64,000 bases of DNA from Rhizobium sp. 2MFCol3.1 (GCF_000377565.1 NZ_KB898366.1:1-64000), one strand, 5' to 3'; positions 35,714 to 45,186 are shown, numbered from the stretch's first letter. Notes: generated by a model not told the origin, from the sequence alone. A program made the numbers and translations.

Positions 35714-37036
35714 TCACGCCTCGCCGAAGCGCAATTCTCGCCCCCTCCATACCCGACCCTGGGCAAAGCCGATTTCCAGCGTCGCCGCGAGCAGGCAGAT
35801 CTTGATCGGTGTGATCAGCAGGCCGTCGCCTGGATCGCTCGGCGTGCCAATGAAGGGCGAAATCGTCTGCGCGATGACCTGCCATAGCGGCAGATCATGC
35901 GGACCGATGAGCTGTGTGAGCCAATACCAGGCCCAGGCGGATCCCCAATCCAACATGCGGTAGCCGACAATGGCGACGAGGATCGGACCAATACCGGAAT
36001 TCAGCGCCAGGCCGATCCCTTCGGCGAGCGCGCGATAGCGTTTCAGCGTACCAGAGATGAAGTGCGAAATGAAATCGCGCACCGACTTCGGCAGCGCCTG
36101 CCAGCGGGACACCGCGCCGGCGAGGCGCCCTTCGTCGGGTGTGTGCTCGCTATCGATGTCATAGCCGTAGACGAGGGCTGCGAGCGTGAGCCAGACGACC
36201 GGATAGAGCGCATAGAAGAACAGGCTGACGAGCTGCGTTGTGATCGGCGGTGACGCGAATTCGGGCGGAATTGGCACATCCTGCTGTGCGAGGGCGTCTG
36301 CTACTGGCTCAAGCTGGCTGATCAAAGTGCCGATTGTTTCCGGGAAATGGCTGAACCAAGCCCTGATCTCATCCTGCCACTCCGACACGACGAAGAGACC
36401 GATGAATGCCCAGTTCGCTTCGCAGACCACAATGAGGATCGGCCAGATCGGTGCCTGCGAACGCTTGTGCATGGCTTTTGCGAGCCGTCTCACGGCCCAA
36501 GCGACGACGACGGGCACGATCAGCCACGTGCCGCCGGAGACATCGAGCAGTCCGGCGCTCTCGCCTGCCATGAAGAGGCTGAGCGAAAGGCGGGAATAGT
36601 CCCTCACCGTATCGCCGAGAAAGCCCCAGGCGGTATAGAAGGCGAAAAAGGGGACAAGGCTGAGCGCCAGAGCGCTGAGGAAATCGCTACGGGGCGGGGG
36701 CAGCTCCGCCTCGGTCGACGTATCCGGCTGATCCGCCGTTCGATGTGAGGCGGCATTCAGCGCCGGAAGACCGCGCCGAACCGTCTCAAACAGGGCGACG
36801 ATGACAACAAGCTTCAACAGCACGACCAAGGCGAGGACGGACAGGCCAGCAAGCGAGTTCCAGCGCCCGATCATGGCAGCGATTTCATTCAGCAGAAGAT
36901 TGCCGATGAAGCCGAGCAGCCAGAGCGCCGCCAATTGCGGCCAGAAACGCCAGACGAGAGAGGCGGTCAATCGTAGCTGATACAATGCGGTCTTGAAGCC
37001 GCCGTCGGAAGCAGTCGGCTGAGCGGAATAGGACAT
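35714..37036 (-). CDS. Multi-pass membrane protein, unknown function
   Basis: This 440-residue protein has roughly eight hydrophobic segments, among them LAALWLLGFIGNLLL, LSVLALVVLLKLVVIVALFE, LALSLVPFFAFYTAWGF, WLIVPVVVAWAV, ILIVVCEANWAFIGLFVV, LVSLFFYALYPVVWLTLAAL and IGPILVAIVGYRML. A proline/acid-rich linker (RTADQPDTSTEAELPPPRSD) sits near residue 100. No transporter or enzyme motif is recognised. It is convergent with the three anchored proteins (3-base gap), an arrangement suggesting a functional set, but this is inference. Confidence 0.65.
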   Translation of the reverse strand: MSYSAQPTASDGGFKTALYQLRLTASLVWRFWPQLAALWLLGFIGNLLLNEIAAMIGRWNSLAGLSVLALVVLLKLVVIVALFETVRRGLPALNAASHRTADQPDTSTEAELPPPRSDFLSALALSLVPFFAFYTAWGFLGDTVRDYSRLSLSLFMAGESAGLLDVSGGTWLIVPVVVAWAVRRLAKAMHKRSQAPIWPILIVVCEANWAFIGLFVVSEWQDEIRAWFSHFPETIGTLISQLEPVADALAQQDVPIPPEFASPPITTQLVSLFFYALYPVVWLTLAALVYGYDIDSEHTPDEGRLAGAVSRWQALPKSVRDFISHFISGTLKRYRALAEGIGLALNSGIGPILVAIVGYRMLDWGSAWAWYWLTQLIGPHDLPLWQVIAQTISPFIGTPSDPGDGLLITPIKICLLAATLEIGFAQGRVWRGRELRFGEA

Positions 37037-37200
37037 CTGATCCTGATAACATTCAGACGATCTCCGGCCAAGCCCGGCACGGATTGTGCGCAGTGGCGAA
37101 GGCCCGAAATCTCCGGGCCTTTATCCGCCTCGTTCAGTTCTGCCGTATTTTAGCGGACAATCAACGGGATGCCTGGCGAGAGGTCCGGCCCACTGCATTT

Positions 37201-38274
37201 CTAAAGTGACGTGCCGAGGTCGCCGATTTTGACCCCAAGGGCTGCGGCAAGTGCGGCCTTGGCGTTTCCGGGCATCATCGCGATGCCGGCATTTATTGCT
37301 TCGCGCCATGATGCGCCGCGGTCCCAGGCCTCCTGATAGGCATCGGCCAGCAAATCGCTCTGGCGTGTCAAAGTGAGCGCTTCCGAAAGCAGCGCCGCCT
37401 GCTGCAAATCTTTGTCTCGCTTGGCCCGACCCAGCGCATCCGTGGATCGCCGGGAAGCGACGATAAGCTTATGGATCGCGTAGCGCTCAGGTGCGGGAAC
37501 GAGCACGTTAATGCCTTCCCTGTGCAGCAAAACGGTCCGTACCGGTTCGTAAATCAGGTAGTCGAGGAACCTCAGGTTCTCTGCAGAAGCACCACCGAGA
37601 GCGGGCATTGGCGATGGTTTGCCCGTATAGTCGTCCGATCCGCGGTTACCCGTCAGGAACTCGACACGGTAGCCCTTGCCGTTTTGGAATGCGATGACTT
37701 TGGCTCGATCGGCCTGATGCGGGATCGGTCGAAAACCGGGATCGACGGTCTGCAACAGGTTCAAGACAGGCGGCAGGCTGTCTGCTACTCCGGCAGAAAT
37801 CGCAAAGTCCTGCGCGAAGTCGGCATCGCCGGTTTGCATCGCCGACGAGGGGAGGCGAACGCCGAGGTGGCCGGCGTAAGCGCCAAAGGCGACGGAACCG
37901 ATCAGGACGGCGCGCAAGCGGAACAAGCCGGCATCGGCGAGAGCCTTGGTAATGTCGCCGGCGAACGGGTCCGGTCCGGCAAGACCGGCACTTCTGCGGA
38001 GCGTGCCGACCATCCGCCGACGCTCCCGGATATCATCTTTGAGCTCCTTGTGAGCCATTACCCGTGAGGTAATCGCTTCATCGCTGTGCGGGCCAACGTA
38101 GCGCCTTTTATCGCCGTCGGGCGTAGGGAGATCAAAGTACCAGTAGTCCTTCCCTTTGACCGGCACCGTGACAAAACGGCCCTCAAGGGGGAAGTCTGCT
38201 TGGAATTGTCCATCGAGCGAGCGCTGGGCCAGTTCCGCGAACATTGTTCGATAAATCAAGTCGATTGTTTTCAT
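37201..38274 (-). CDS. GSU2403-like nucleotidyltransferase-fold protein
   Basis: This 357-residue protein matches the remembered layout of GSU2403-family nucleotidyltransferase-fold proteins: an N-terminal helical and beta part (KGKDYWYFDLPTPDGDKRRY, VGPHSDEAI), then the NT core LRAVLIGSVAFGAYAGHLGV and QTGDADFAQDF, where GS and the DxD-like pair would bind nucleotide and metal. The later half has VRTVLLHREGINVLVPAPER. Related NT-fold proteins act as toxins or as aminoglycoside- or tRNA-modifying enzymes; the true role here is unknown. Two palindromic operators precede it, implying tight control. Confidence 0.75.
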   Translation of the reverse strand: MKTIDLIYRTMFAELAQRSLDGQFQADFPLEGRFVTVPVKGKDYWYFDLPTPDGDKRRYVGPHSDEAITSRVMAHKELKDDIRERRRMVGTLRRSAGLAGPDPFAGDITKALADAGLFRLRAVLIGSVAFGAYAGHLGVRLPSSAMQTGDADFAQDFAISAGVADSLPPVLNLLQTVDPGFRPIPHQADRAKVIAFQNGKGYRVEFLTGNRGSDDYTGKPSPMPALGGASAENLRFLDYLIYEPVRTVLLHREGINVLVPAPERYAIHKLIVASRRSTDALGRAKRDKDLQQAALLSEALTLTRQSDLLADAYQEAWDRGASWREAINAGIAMMPGNAKAALAAALGVKIGDLGTSL

Positions 38275-38340
38275 GTGCGGATCTTCCCCGGTGGATTACG
38301 TCGTGTTTCCAGGCGGACGTGTTCGAACTCTACTGACTAA

Positions 38341-38370
38341 GTTATAATGTTTTATCCAGAAAATTATAAC
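38341..38370. promoter_or_regulatory. Operator candidate 1 of the nucleotidyltransferase gene
   Basis: GTTATAAT at 38341-38348 and ATTATAAC at 38363-38370 form perfect 8-bp arms in a 30-bp unit, about 70 bases before the start at 38274. Confidence 0.65.
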
Positions 38371-38397
38371 TACTGCAAAAGATGTCAATCGTTGCTG

Positions 38398-38427
38398 GTT
38401 ATAATGTTTTAGAGAATAAATTATAAC
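38398..38427. promoter_or_regulatory. Operator candidate 2 of the nucleotidyltransferase gene
   Basis: This is a second 30-bp unit with the same outer arms GTTATAAT and ATTATAAC and the shared inner GTTTTA, exactly 57 bases from the first. The different core shows that the arms, not the spacer, are conserved. Confidence 0.65.
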
Positions 38428-38637
38428 GACGTTTCAGGTGGTGCTCGTCCCGAGCGATCGTTTTCGGTCATCGGGGCGTCAAGGCAGCAGAAGGTCCGCT
38501 ATCGATTGATTATCCAATAAAACATGATAAATGTTCTCATCTTTATCGTGGCGGCAATAAACGCCAGCTCAGCTGGCGAGGTCGTTTTCCACGAGATTCT
38601 GCACCTGGAATAACGGCGACGAAAGTGGGTCGGGCTA

Positions 38638-39531
38638 TTGGATTTCTTGCAGTCGATGATCTGGCGCACCGAAGGTATTCGGCCGATTGCCCCGGTGCGG
38701 TGGCGGCAGTTCGATGGTCTGCTCAGTGCGTTCTGGGAGGCCGAGAGCCAATCGGGCGCTCGAGGCCACTATTTGGCCGGCCACCCGCATATCATGGTCT
38801 TCTTCAACGACATGTCGGATCAGTTCCGAATTTCGAACCATGACGGTCAGTTTGACCGGCAGTACCGGCCGATGCCCCGCGCCATCTATGTGCCGCCTGG
38901 CGTTCCTGTGTGGACCGGCAGCACCGGCGCGCACCGTTTCTCGCATCTGAACCTGCACCTTCACAAAGATCGTCTTTTGCGATTTCTTTCGCCTTCGATT
39001 GGCTCGTCGGCCGCTCTCGCCGCCATTCGTCGGCCTGTCGAGATTTACGACGTTGAGGCCATTCAGGTGCTGGCCGGTCTGATGGTCAACGAACTGTCCG
39101 ATTGGTCGAAGCACGCGCTCTATGCCGAAAGCCTCGTGAGCAGCATTGTGGCGAGCCTGCTCGATATTCATCAGCCGAACGATGGGCAGGCGGCGGGACG
39201 GCTCACTCAGGCTCAGCTGAACAAGCTCTCGTCGCGCGTTGATGACCTCCGTGACGACAGGCTGACGGTCGCCGAAATGGCGCAGGCGGTCGGATTGTCG
39301 GAGAGCTGGTTTTCGAATGTCTTCAAGCAGACCACAGGAAAAACGCCGCTGCAGTGGCAGCTCGCCAAGCGGATCGATCGCGCAAAGGGCCTGCTTGCCG
39401 AGACCGACATGACGATCGCCGCAGTTGCCGCGCAGATCGGCTTTTCCGACCAGGCACATTTTACGCGCGTTTTCAGGCAAGTCGCAGGCGATACGCCGGC
39501 CGCCTGGCGCCGGTTTCACGATGCTCTTTAG
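38638..39531 (+). CDS. AraC-family transcriptional regulator of the siderophore locus
   Basis: This protein of about 297 residues has an N-terminal sensing domain (YVPPGVPVWTGSTGAHRFSH, typical of cupin-like ligand pockets) and two C-terminal helix-turn-helix motifs: LTVAEMAQAVGLSESWFSNV then TGKTPLQWQLAKRIDRAKGL, MTIAAVAAQIGFSDQAHFTR and VFRQVAGDTPAAWRRF. The start may be TTG 38638 or ATG 38656. It lies just before, and convergent to, the TonB receptor; such PchR-like regulators often activate receptor genes when the ferric siderophore is present. The target here is inferred. Confidence 0.85.
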   Translation: MDFLQSMIWRTEGIRPIAPVRWRQFDGLLSAFWEAESQSGARGHYLAGHPHIMVFFNDMSDQFRISNHDGQFDRQYRPMPRAIYVPPGVPVWTGSTGAHRFSHLNLHLHKDRLLRFLSPSIGSSAALAAIRRPVEIYDVEAIQVLAGLMVNELSDWSKHALYAESLVSSIVASLLDIHQPNDGQAAGRLTQAQLNKLSSRVDDLRDDRLTVAEMAQAVGLSESWFSNVFKQTTGKTPLQWQLAKRIDRAKGLLAETDMTIAAVAAQIGFSDQAHFTRVFRQVAGDTPAAWRRFHDAL

Positions 39532-39671
39532 CTTTCTGAGGAAGAAAGAGCGTTCCATCTCCTCTTAGACCGATGGCCCGCACGGAAATCGCTTAGCACG
39601 CTTTCGCGACGTTGCCTTGGCACATTGGGAGAACGGGCCCGCCAACAGCAGCTGCCGGCGGGCCATTCGTA

Positions 39672-41822
39672 TCACCAGCTCTGACGCAGAGTGGCCATGA
39701 CCGTTCGGCCAGGATTGTAGAAGATGCCGCCACTGTCCTGATGGACGCGGTGCTTTTCGTCGAAGAGGTTGCTGGCGTTGAGCTGAAACGTCGTGTTCTC
39801 CTGGATCTTGTAGGTAAAGGAGGCGTCGACCAGCACAGCGCTCTCGGACTTTGCCGACTGGGTATTGGCGAGATCCGTGAAATACGAGCCGACATACCGC
39901 GCGCCGAGGCCGAACGTCATGTCGCCGCGTGCTCCATTGCCCTCCAGCTTATAGGTTCCCCAGACCGATGCCATATTCTTGGGAACATGCATGAGGCGAT
40001 TGCCATCATTCGCGCCACCCGGCTCGTCGATGCGGGAATCGATATAGGTGTAAGCCGCAATCAGATCGATGTTGTCGGTGACTTCGGCTTTGGCCTCGAG
40101 TTCAAGGCCGCGATGCCTGACCTTGTCGACCGTCTGGGGGATATAGGTGACGGAATCGTAGGTTGTGATGTTGCCCTTGGTCAGGTCGAAGATCGACGCC
40201 GTGAACAGAGCGGGGAAGGCGTCGGGCCGGTATTTGACGCCGACCTCATACTGCTTGCCGGTGGTAGGATCAGCCCCGATTGCCGGAGGCGCGACCGATT
40301 CACCGTAGCTCGCAAAGGCTGCGAATTCATCGGTGATCTTGTAGCTCACGCCGATGCGCTTGGAAAATTCGCTATGGGTGTCGGCTGTTCGTGCATCGGT
40401 GAACAGGTCTGTTTCACCAAGATCGAGCCAATCGTTGCGCAGGCCGAGGCTCACCGTCAGCCTGTCGAAGAAGGTCAGGTCCTGCTGAAGATAGAGCCCC
40501 GTCGTCTTCTGATCGTTGCTTGTGCCGTAAGTGGGATCGGTCGAGCTGGGGCCACCGGAGTAGACCGGGTCCAACCAGTTGATTGGCGGGGCGCCGGGGA
40601 GGTAGAGGCCGTAGTTTTTCGACTTGAAGTTATTGTAGTCGAGGCCAAGCAGGGTGCGGCTTTCGACACTGTCGAAATTCCCCTCGTACATCAGATGCGC
40701 ATCGATCACGAACTGCTCGTTATCAGTGTCGCTGCCGAAATAATATCGGTCCGCCAGGAATGAGCCGTCGGTTCGCGTGTTGGAGAGATAGGCGCTGCCG
40801 AAGTCGAGCCTAGACTTGCTGTAGCGGGCATTCGAGCTGAAGCTCAGTCCGTCGCCGAAATCGTGGTCGAACAGCAGGCTGTAGCTGTTGCGGTTCGTGT
40901 TGCTGAAATAATAGTCCGGCTCGCCAAAGAATGTGCTTCGGTCAAAATCGGTTCCGTATGGCTGGCCGCCGCTGCCGGGAACGCCCGCCTTGTCCAGATG
41001 ATCGAAGACGAAGGAAAGGCTGGTCGCGTCGGTCGGGCGCCATGTGACGCCGCCCATGAGGAATTTCTCGTTATCCTTTGAGTAGTCGTATTCCGCATCC
41101 GCGTTCTGGAACTTCCCGGTCAGGCGATAGGACAGCGTATCGTCTTCGGTGATGTTGTCGCCGAAATCGAAACCGGCCTCCTTATGCGCATAAGATCCGG
41201 CGGTGCCGTAGACTTCACCGAACCGCTCGCTTTTCGGCAGCTTCGTGACGTAATTCACCGAGCCACCCGGCTCGGCCACGCCGAAGCCCGCGGAACTGGT
41301 GCCCTTGAGCACTTCGATGCGCTCGAACGCGTAGGGTTCTTCGCGAACGCCGGCGAAGGTGCGGCCGATCGCCAGGCCGTCGCGATAGGTGTAGGGTACG
41401 AAGCCGCGAATATCGAAATAGTCATAACGATCGTCCGAGCCATAGAAATCGCTCGATACGCCTGCGCTGTACTGCACGACCTGTTCTACTGTCTCGGCGG
41501 CGCGCTCCTGGATTTCCTTGGACGTGATGACCGAGACGGAGGCGGGCGCCGTCAGAATGTCGGTCGGCATCTTGCCGACGCCGGTCGTCTCTGTCGCTAC
41601 AACCGACTTTGAATCGTTTTCCGTATTGAGAACGCCCTGCGTGCTGCCGCTGCCCTGAAGAACGATCGGTTTCAACGAGGTCTCGGAGCCATCAGCATTG
41701 GCGTCTTGGGCCAGCAGCAAAGTCGGGGCCAGGGCGGCGACCGCTGTGCAGCCCAGAAGAAACGCAGTCCGGCAGCGTAGGGAAACTCGGCTCGAGCGGC
41801 GGCCCGTTGTGTCGATATCCAT
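39672..41822 (-). CDS. TonB-dependent ferric-siderophore receptor, FhuA-like
   Basis: ATG 41822 gives 716 residues with a signal peptide (CRTAFLLGCTAVAALAPTLL, cut near LLAQDA). The plug domain (about 75-190) has TAPASVSVITSKEIQERAAE, VVQYSAGVSS, YFDIRGFVPYTYRDGLA and ERIEVLKGTSSAGFG. The 22-strand barrel ends in aromatic TVMATLRQSW, the expected outer-membrane targeting end with final W. The plug and barrel pattern resembles hydroxamate receptors such as FhuA/FoxA, so ferrichrome or ferrioxamine is a reasonable guess. It is divergent from the periplasmic binding protein and shares its promoter region. Confidence 0.92.
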   Translation of the reverse strand: MDIDTTGRRSSRVSLRCRTAFLLGCTAVAALAPTLLLAQDANADGSETSLKPIVLQGSGSTQGVLNTENDSKSVVATETTGVGKMPTDILTAPASVSVITSKEIQERAAETVEQVVQYSAGVSSDFYGSDDRYDYFDIRGFVPYTYRDGLAIGRTFAGVREEPYAFERIEVLKGTSSAGFGVAEPGGSVNYVTKLPKSERFGEVYGTAGSYAHKEAGFDFGDNITEDDTLSYRLTGKFQNADAEYDYSKDNEKFLMGGVTWRPTDATSLSFVFDHLDKAGVPGSGGQPYGTDFDRSTFFGEPDYYFSNTNRNSYSLLFDHDFGDGLSFSSNARYSKSRLDFGSAYLSNTRTDGSFLADRYYFGSDTDNEQFVIDAHLMYEGNFDSVESRTLLGLDYNNFKSKNYGLYLPGAPPINWLDPVYSGGPSSTDPTYGTSNDQKTTGLYLQQDLTFFDRLTVSLGLRNDWLDLGETDLFTDARTADTHSEFSKRIGVSYKITDEFAAFASYGESVAPPAIGADPTTGKQYEVGVKYRPDAFPALFTASIFDLTKGNITTYDSVTYIPQTVDKVRHRGLELEAKAEVTDNIDLIAAYTYIDSRIDEPGGANDGNRLMHVPKNMASVWGTYKLEGNGARGDMTFGLGARYVGSYFTDLANTQSAKSESAVLVDASFTYKIQENTTFQLNASNLFDEKHRVHQDSGGIFYNPGRTVMATLRQSW

Positions 41823-42055
41823 GATCAAAATTCCAAAGTTGGCGTCAAAAGGATCGCCCAAGCCGGTGGCGGCGCCATGCGAGCGAGAATGCTCGAGGCG
41901 TGCCGTCGGTCTTGTGTGATATGTCCCGACGTCGCTCTTAACTTGAGTAATGCGATCCAGTATTGTAGCTTTCCCTCGCCTTGTACGAACCCACGGAAAT
42001 TTCACGCGTCCGTGGCTGCAACGACACTCTCGGTGTTGACGTCACAGACCTAACC

Positions 42056-42070
42056 TGAAACTGAAAGTCA
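42056..42070. promoter_or_regulatory. Candidate RirA iron-responsive (IRO) box
   Basis: TGA, nine bases, TCA occurs at 42056-42070 in the divergent promoter region, 26 bases before the binding-protein ATG. TGA-N9-TCA is the published IRO-box pattern of rhizobial RirA. AGTCAA/TTGACT arms (42066-42080) overlap it. The pattern is short, so chance is possible. Confidence 0.4.
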
Positions 42071-42095
42071 ACTTTTGACTGGATGGGTGAGTGTG

Positions 42096-43106
42096 ATGAC
42101 GCGATTGTTCTTGTTTGCAATGGGTGCGGTGTTCACCGTTTTGTTGGGGCTTGCGCCTGCAATCACATGGGCGGCGGAAGCCACGACCTATCCGATCACC
42201 ATCAAGCATGCGTTCGGAACAACCGTGATCACCAAGAAGCCCGAACGTATCGCAACGGTCGAGTGGGCAAACCATGAGGTGCCGCTGGCACTCGGAATCG
42301 TTCCCGTCGGTATGGCACGGGCCAATTTCGGTGACGACGACGACGACGGCGTGCTGCCCTGGAACACGGCGAAGCTGAAGGAACTGCATGCCGAGACGCC
42401 CGTGTTGTTCGACGAAGGCGACGGTATCGATTTCGAGGCAGTCGCGGCCACCAAGCCAGACGTGATCCTTGCCGCTTATTCCGGCATGAGCCAGGCTGAC
42501 TATGAGACGCTGAGCCAGATCGCGCCCGTTGTCGCCTATCCGGAGGCGCCTTATTCGACCGATTGGCGGGAAACGATACGGATGGACAGCGCCGGAATGG
42601 GTATGGCCGCGGAAGGCGAGGCACTGATCGCGAAGATCGAAGGTGAGATCGCGCAGACTGTGGCCGGCCATCCCGAACTTAAAGGGAAATCGGCGATGTT
42701 CATTACCCATCTCAACGCGACGGATCTGAGCATCGTCAACTTCTATACGACCAACGATACGCGGGTGAAGTATTTTGCCGATCTTGGGCTGACGTCGCCC
42801 AAGAGCGTCGTCGAAGCCTCGCAACCGGGCAAGTTCTCTGGCTCGGTCAGTGCTGAACATGTCGACAGTTTCGACGATGTCGATATTCTCGTGACCTATG
42901 GTGGACAGAAACTCCTGGATGCGCTGGATGCCAGCCCGCTGCTATCAAAGATGCCTGCCGTCGCCAACGGCTCGCTCGTGATGCTGGGCAATAATCCGGT
43001 CGGCAATGCTGCAAACCCGACGCCGCTGTCGGTATCCTGGGTGCTGAAGGATTATGTCGCTCTGCTGTCCGAGGCTGCCAAGAAGTCGGCCAGCAAATCG
43101 AAATGA
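42096..43106 (+). CDS. Periplasmic iron-siderophore binding protein
   Basis: ATG 42096 gives 336 residues with a signal peptide (FLFAMGAVFTVLLGLAPAIT, cut near AWAAEA). The class III binding-protein fold is seen in ITIKHAFGTTVITKKPERIA, VEWANHEVPLALGIVPVGM, DFEAVAATKPDVILAAYSGM and VAYPEAPYSTDWRE. It delivers the ferric siderophore to the FecCD permeases encoded next. Its stop overlaps the next ATG (ATGA). Confidence 0.92.
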   Translation: MTRLFLFAMGAVFTVLLGLAPAITWAAEATTYPITIKHAFGTTVITKKPERIATVEWANHEVPLALGIVPVGMARANFGDDDDDGVLPWNTAKLKELHAETPVLFDEGDGIDFEAVAATKPDVILAAYSGMSQADYETLSQIAPVVAYPEAPYSTDWRETIRMDSAGMGMAAEGEALIAKIEGEIAQTVAGHPELKGKSAMFITHLNATDLSIVNFYTTNDTRVKYFADLGLTSPKSVVEASQPGKFSGSVSAEHVDSFDDVDILVTYGGQKLLDALDASPLLSKMPAVANGSLVMLGNNPVGNAANPTPLSVSWVLKDYVALLSEAAKKSASKSK

Positions 43107-44149
43107 GTGTCGCAGCCGTAAAATCGGACAACCGAGGTATCGGCGTGATCGCGCGCTCGAATGGCGTGCGCGGTCTCTGGCTGCTTGGCCTCCTTCTGAT
43201 GCTTGCTCTGCTTTGCGTCCTGTCTATCACCATCGGTGCTCGCGACGTGGGCTTGGTGGATATCGTCGCGGCCCTAAAGGGTGACACGCAAACGATCGGG
43301 CAGGCGGCGGTCGCTCTGCGTATTCCGCGCACGCTGCTTGCGGTGCTGGCCGGTGCCGGCCTCGGCCTCGCCGGCGCGATCATGCAGGGCGTCACCCGCA
43401 ATCCACTTGCCGATCCCGGCATCCTCGGCGTCAATATGGGCGCCTCGCTTGCCGTGGTTATCGGCGTGGCCTGGTTCAACATGGACTCGGCCGACGCCTA
43501 TATCTGGACGGCAATTCTGGGTGCGGGCGCCGCTGCTCTCTTTGTCTACACCATCGGATCGCTCGGACGCGGCGGGGCAACACCTTTGAAGCTCGCGCTC
43601 GCCGGAGCTGCGACCTCCGTGGCATTTTCGGCCATGGTGATTGCGGTCGTATTGCCGCGCGGCGATATTGCCGGTGGCATCCGCTCCTGGCAGATCGGTG
43701 GCGTCGGTGGCGCAACGTTTGAACGCGTCCTTCCCGTGCTACCGTTCCTCGCAGTGGGTTTTGCGATCAGCCTTTTGTCCGCGCGCAAGCTGAATTCGCT
43801 GGCGCTTGGCGATGAGTTGGCCGCCGGGCTCGGAGAAAGGGTTGCCGCCGCGCGAGCAATCGCCTCGCTGGGTGCCATCCTGCTATGCGGCGCCATCACC
43901 GCGGTCTGCGGCCCAATCGGCTTTCTCGGGCTGGTGGTGCCGCATCTGTGCCGGCTGCTGATCGGCGTCGATCACCGTTGGCTTCTGCCGTTCTCGGCGG
44001 TTGGTGGCGCTTGCCTGCTGACACTTGCGGATGTCGCGGGGCGCATCGTTGCCAGGCCTTCCGAAATCGATGTCGGCATCGTCACCGCACTCATCGGCGC
44101 ACCATTCTTCATCTGGATCGTCAGACGCCAGCGGGTGCGGGAACTATGA
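43103..44149 (+). CDS. FecCD-family siderophore ABC permease 1
   Basis: This 348-residue membrane protein has about ten helices. Family signatures include LRIPRTLLAVLAGAGLGLAG, MQGVTRNPLADPGILGVNMG, AALFVYTIGSLGRGG, LGDELAAGLGERV and GFLGLVVPHLCRLLIGVDHR (the coupling region). It pairs with the next permease as a heterodimer. ATGA overlaps couple it to both neighbours. Confidence 0.93.
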   Translation: MSVAAVKSDNRGIGVIARSNGVRGLWLLGLLLMLALLCVLSITIGARDVGLVDIVAALKGDTQTIGQAAVALRIPRTLLAVLAGAGLGLAGAIMQGVTRNPLADPGILGVNMGASLAVVIGVAWFNMDSADAYIWTAILGAGAAALFVYTIGSLGRGGATPLKLALAGAATSVAFSAMVIAVVLPRGDIAGGIRSWQIGGVGGATFERVLPVLPFLAVGFAISLLSARKLNSLALGDELAAGLGERVAAARAIASLGAILLCGAITAVCGPIGFLGLVVPHLCRLLIGVDHRWLLPFSAVGGACLLTLADVAGRIVARPSEIDVGIVTALIGAPFFIWIVRRQRVREL

Positions 44150-45186
44150 CCATCATGACTTCCACTCTCGATTTGATCATTTCCGCTCGGCAGCACCGTT
44201 CACGTCGCCATGCCATGGTTGTGGCAATGCTTCTGACAATCGTCGTTGCCCTTTTTGTCCTGACGCTGACGCTTGGGCAATCCTACACGCCGATTTCCGA
44301 TGTCGTCAGGGTCTTGATGGGTGACGATGTTGCCGGCGCCAGCTTCACCGTCGGCCAGTTGCGGCTGCCAAGGGCGGTTGTCGCCATATTGGCTGGCTTG
44401 AGTTTCGGGCTCGGCGGCGTCGCCTTCCAGACGATGCTGCGCAATCCGCTGGCAAGTGCCGATATCATCGGGATTACATCAGGCGCGAGTGCCGCCGCTG
44501 TCTTTGCCATCGTCGTCCTGGCAATGAAAGGTACGTCGGTTTCCGTGTTGGCGGTTGCGGCTGGCCTCGGTGTCGCCGTTCTGGTCTATGCGCTATCGTT
44601 TCGAAACGGCGTGTCGGGAACGCGCCTGATCCTTATCGGCATCGGCGTTTCGGCCATGCTGGAAAGCGTCATCGCCTATATTCTTTCGTTCGCGCCGTCA
44701 TGGACGCTGCAGGAGGCCATGCGCTGGTTGACCGGCAGTCTGAATGGGGCCCAATTCGGCCAGGCCTTGCCATTGCTGCTGGCGCTCGTGATCTTCGGTG
44801 GCCTATTGCTCAGCCGGGCGCGTGATCTCGATGCATTGCGTATGGGCGATGATATGGCCGCGGCCCTCGGTGTCCGGATTTCGGCAACCCGAATGCTTGT
44901 CATCATCGCAGCCGTCGGCATGATCGCTTCAGCGACAGCCGTCACCGGACCCATCGCCTTCGTCGCCTTCCTGTCCGGTCCCATCGCGGCCCGCATCATC
45001 GGCGCCAGTGGGTCGCTGCTGATCCCGTCGGCGCTGATCGGTGCGATTCTTGTGCTCGGCGGAGACTACGTCGGCCAGTTCCTGTTGCCGAGCCGCTACC
45101 CCGTCGGTGTGGTTACAGGCGCTCTCGGCGCTCCCTACCTTATTTACCTGATCATACGCGTCAACCGCAGTGGAGGCTCGCTATGA
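44146..45186 (+). CDS. FecCD-family siderophore ABC permease 2
   Basis: ATG 44146 overlaps the stop of permease 1; the longer frame up to 43885 is only a shadow of that gene. This 346-residue protein has LRLPRAVVAILAGLSFGLGG, FQTMLRNPLASADIIGITSG, MGDDMAAALGVRISATRMLV and GPIAFVAFLSGPIAARIIGA. About ten membrane helices. It overlaps the ATPase gene by ATGA. Confidence 0.93.
   Translation: MTIMTSTLDLIISARQHRSRRHAMVVAMLLTIVVALFVLTLTLGQSYTPISDVVRVLMGDDVAGASFTVGQLRLPRAVVAILAGLSFGLGGVAFQTMLRNPLASADIIGITSGASAAAVFAIVVLAMKGTSVSVLAVAAGLGVAVLVYALSFRNGVSGTRLILIGIGVSAMLESVIAYILSFAPSWTLQEAMRWLTGSLNGAQFGQALPLLLALVIFGGLLLSRARDLDALRMGDDMAAALGVRISATRMLVIIAAVGMIASATAVTGPIAFVAFLSGPIAARIIGASGSLLIPSALIGAILVLGGDYVGQFLLPSRYPVGVVTGALGAPYLIYLIIRVNRSGGSL

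Noticed and set aside
38635..39558. 307-codon minus-strand frame opposite the AraC gene
   Set aside because: Antisense shadow; the plus-strand frame has two clear AraC helix-turn-helix motifs.
39612..40763. 383-codon plus-strand frame inside the TonB receptor region
   Set aside because: It is antisense to the receptor barrel, has no recognisable domain, and the receptor has clear plug and terminal motifs.
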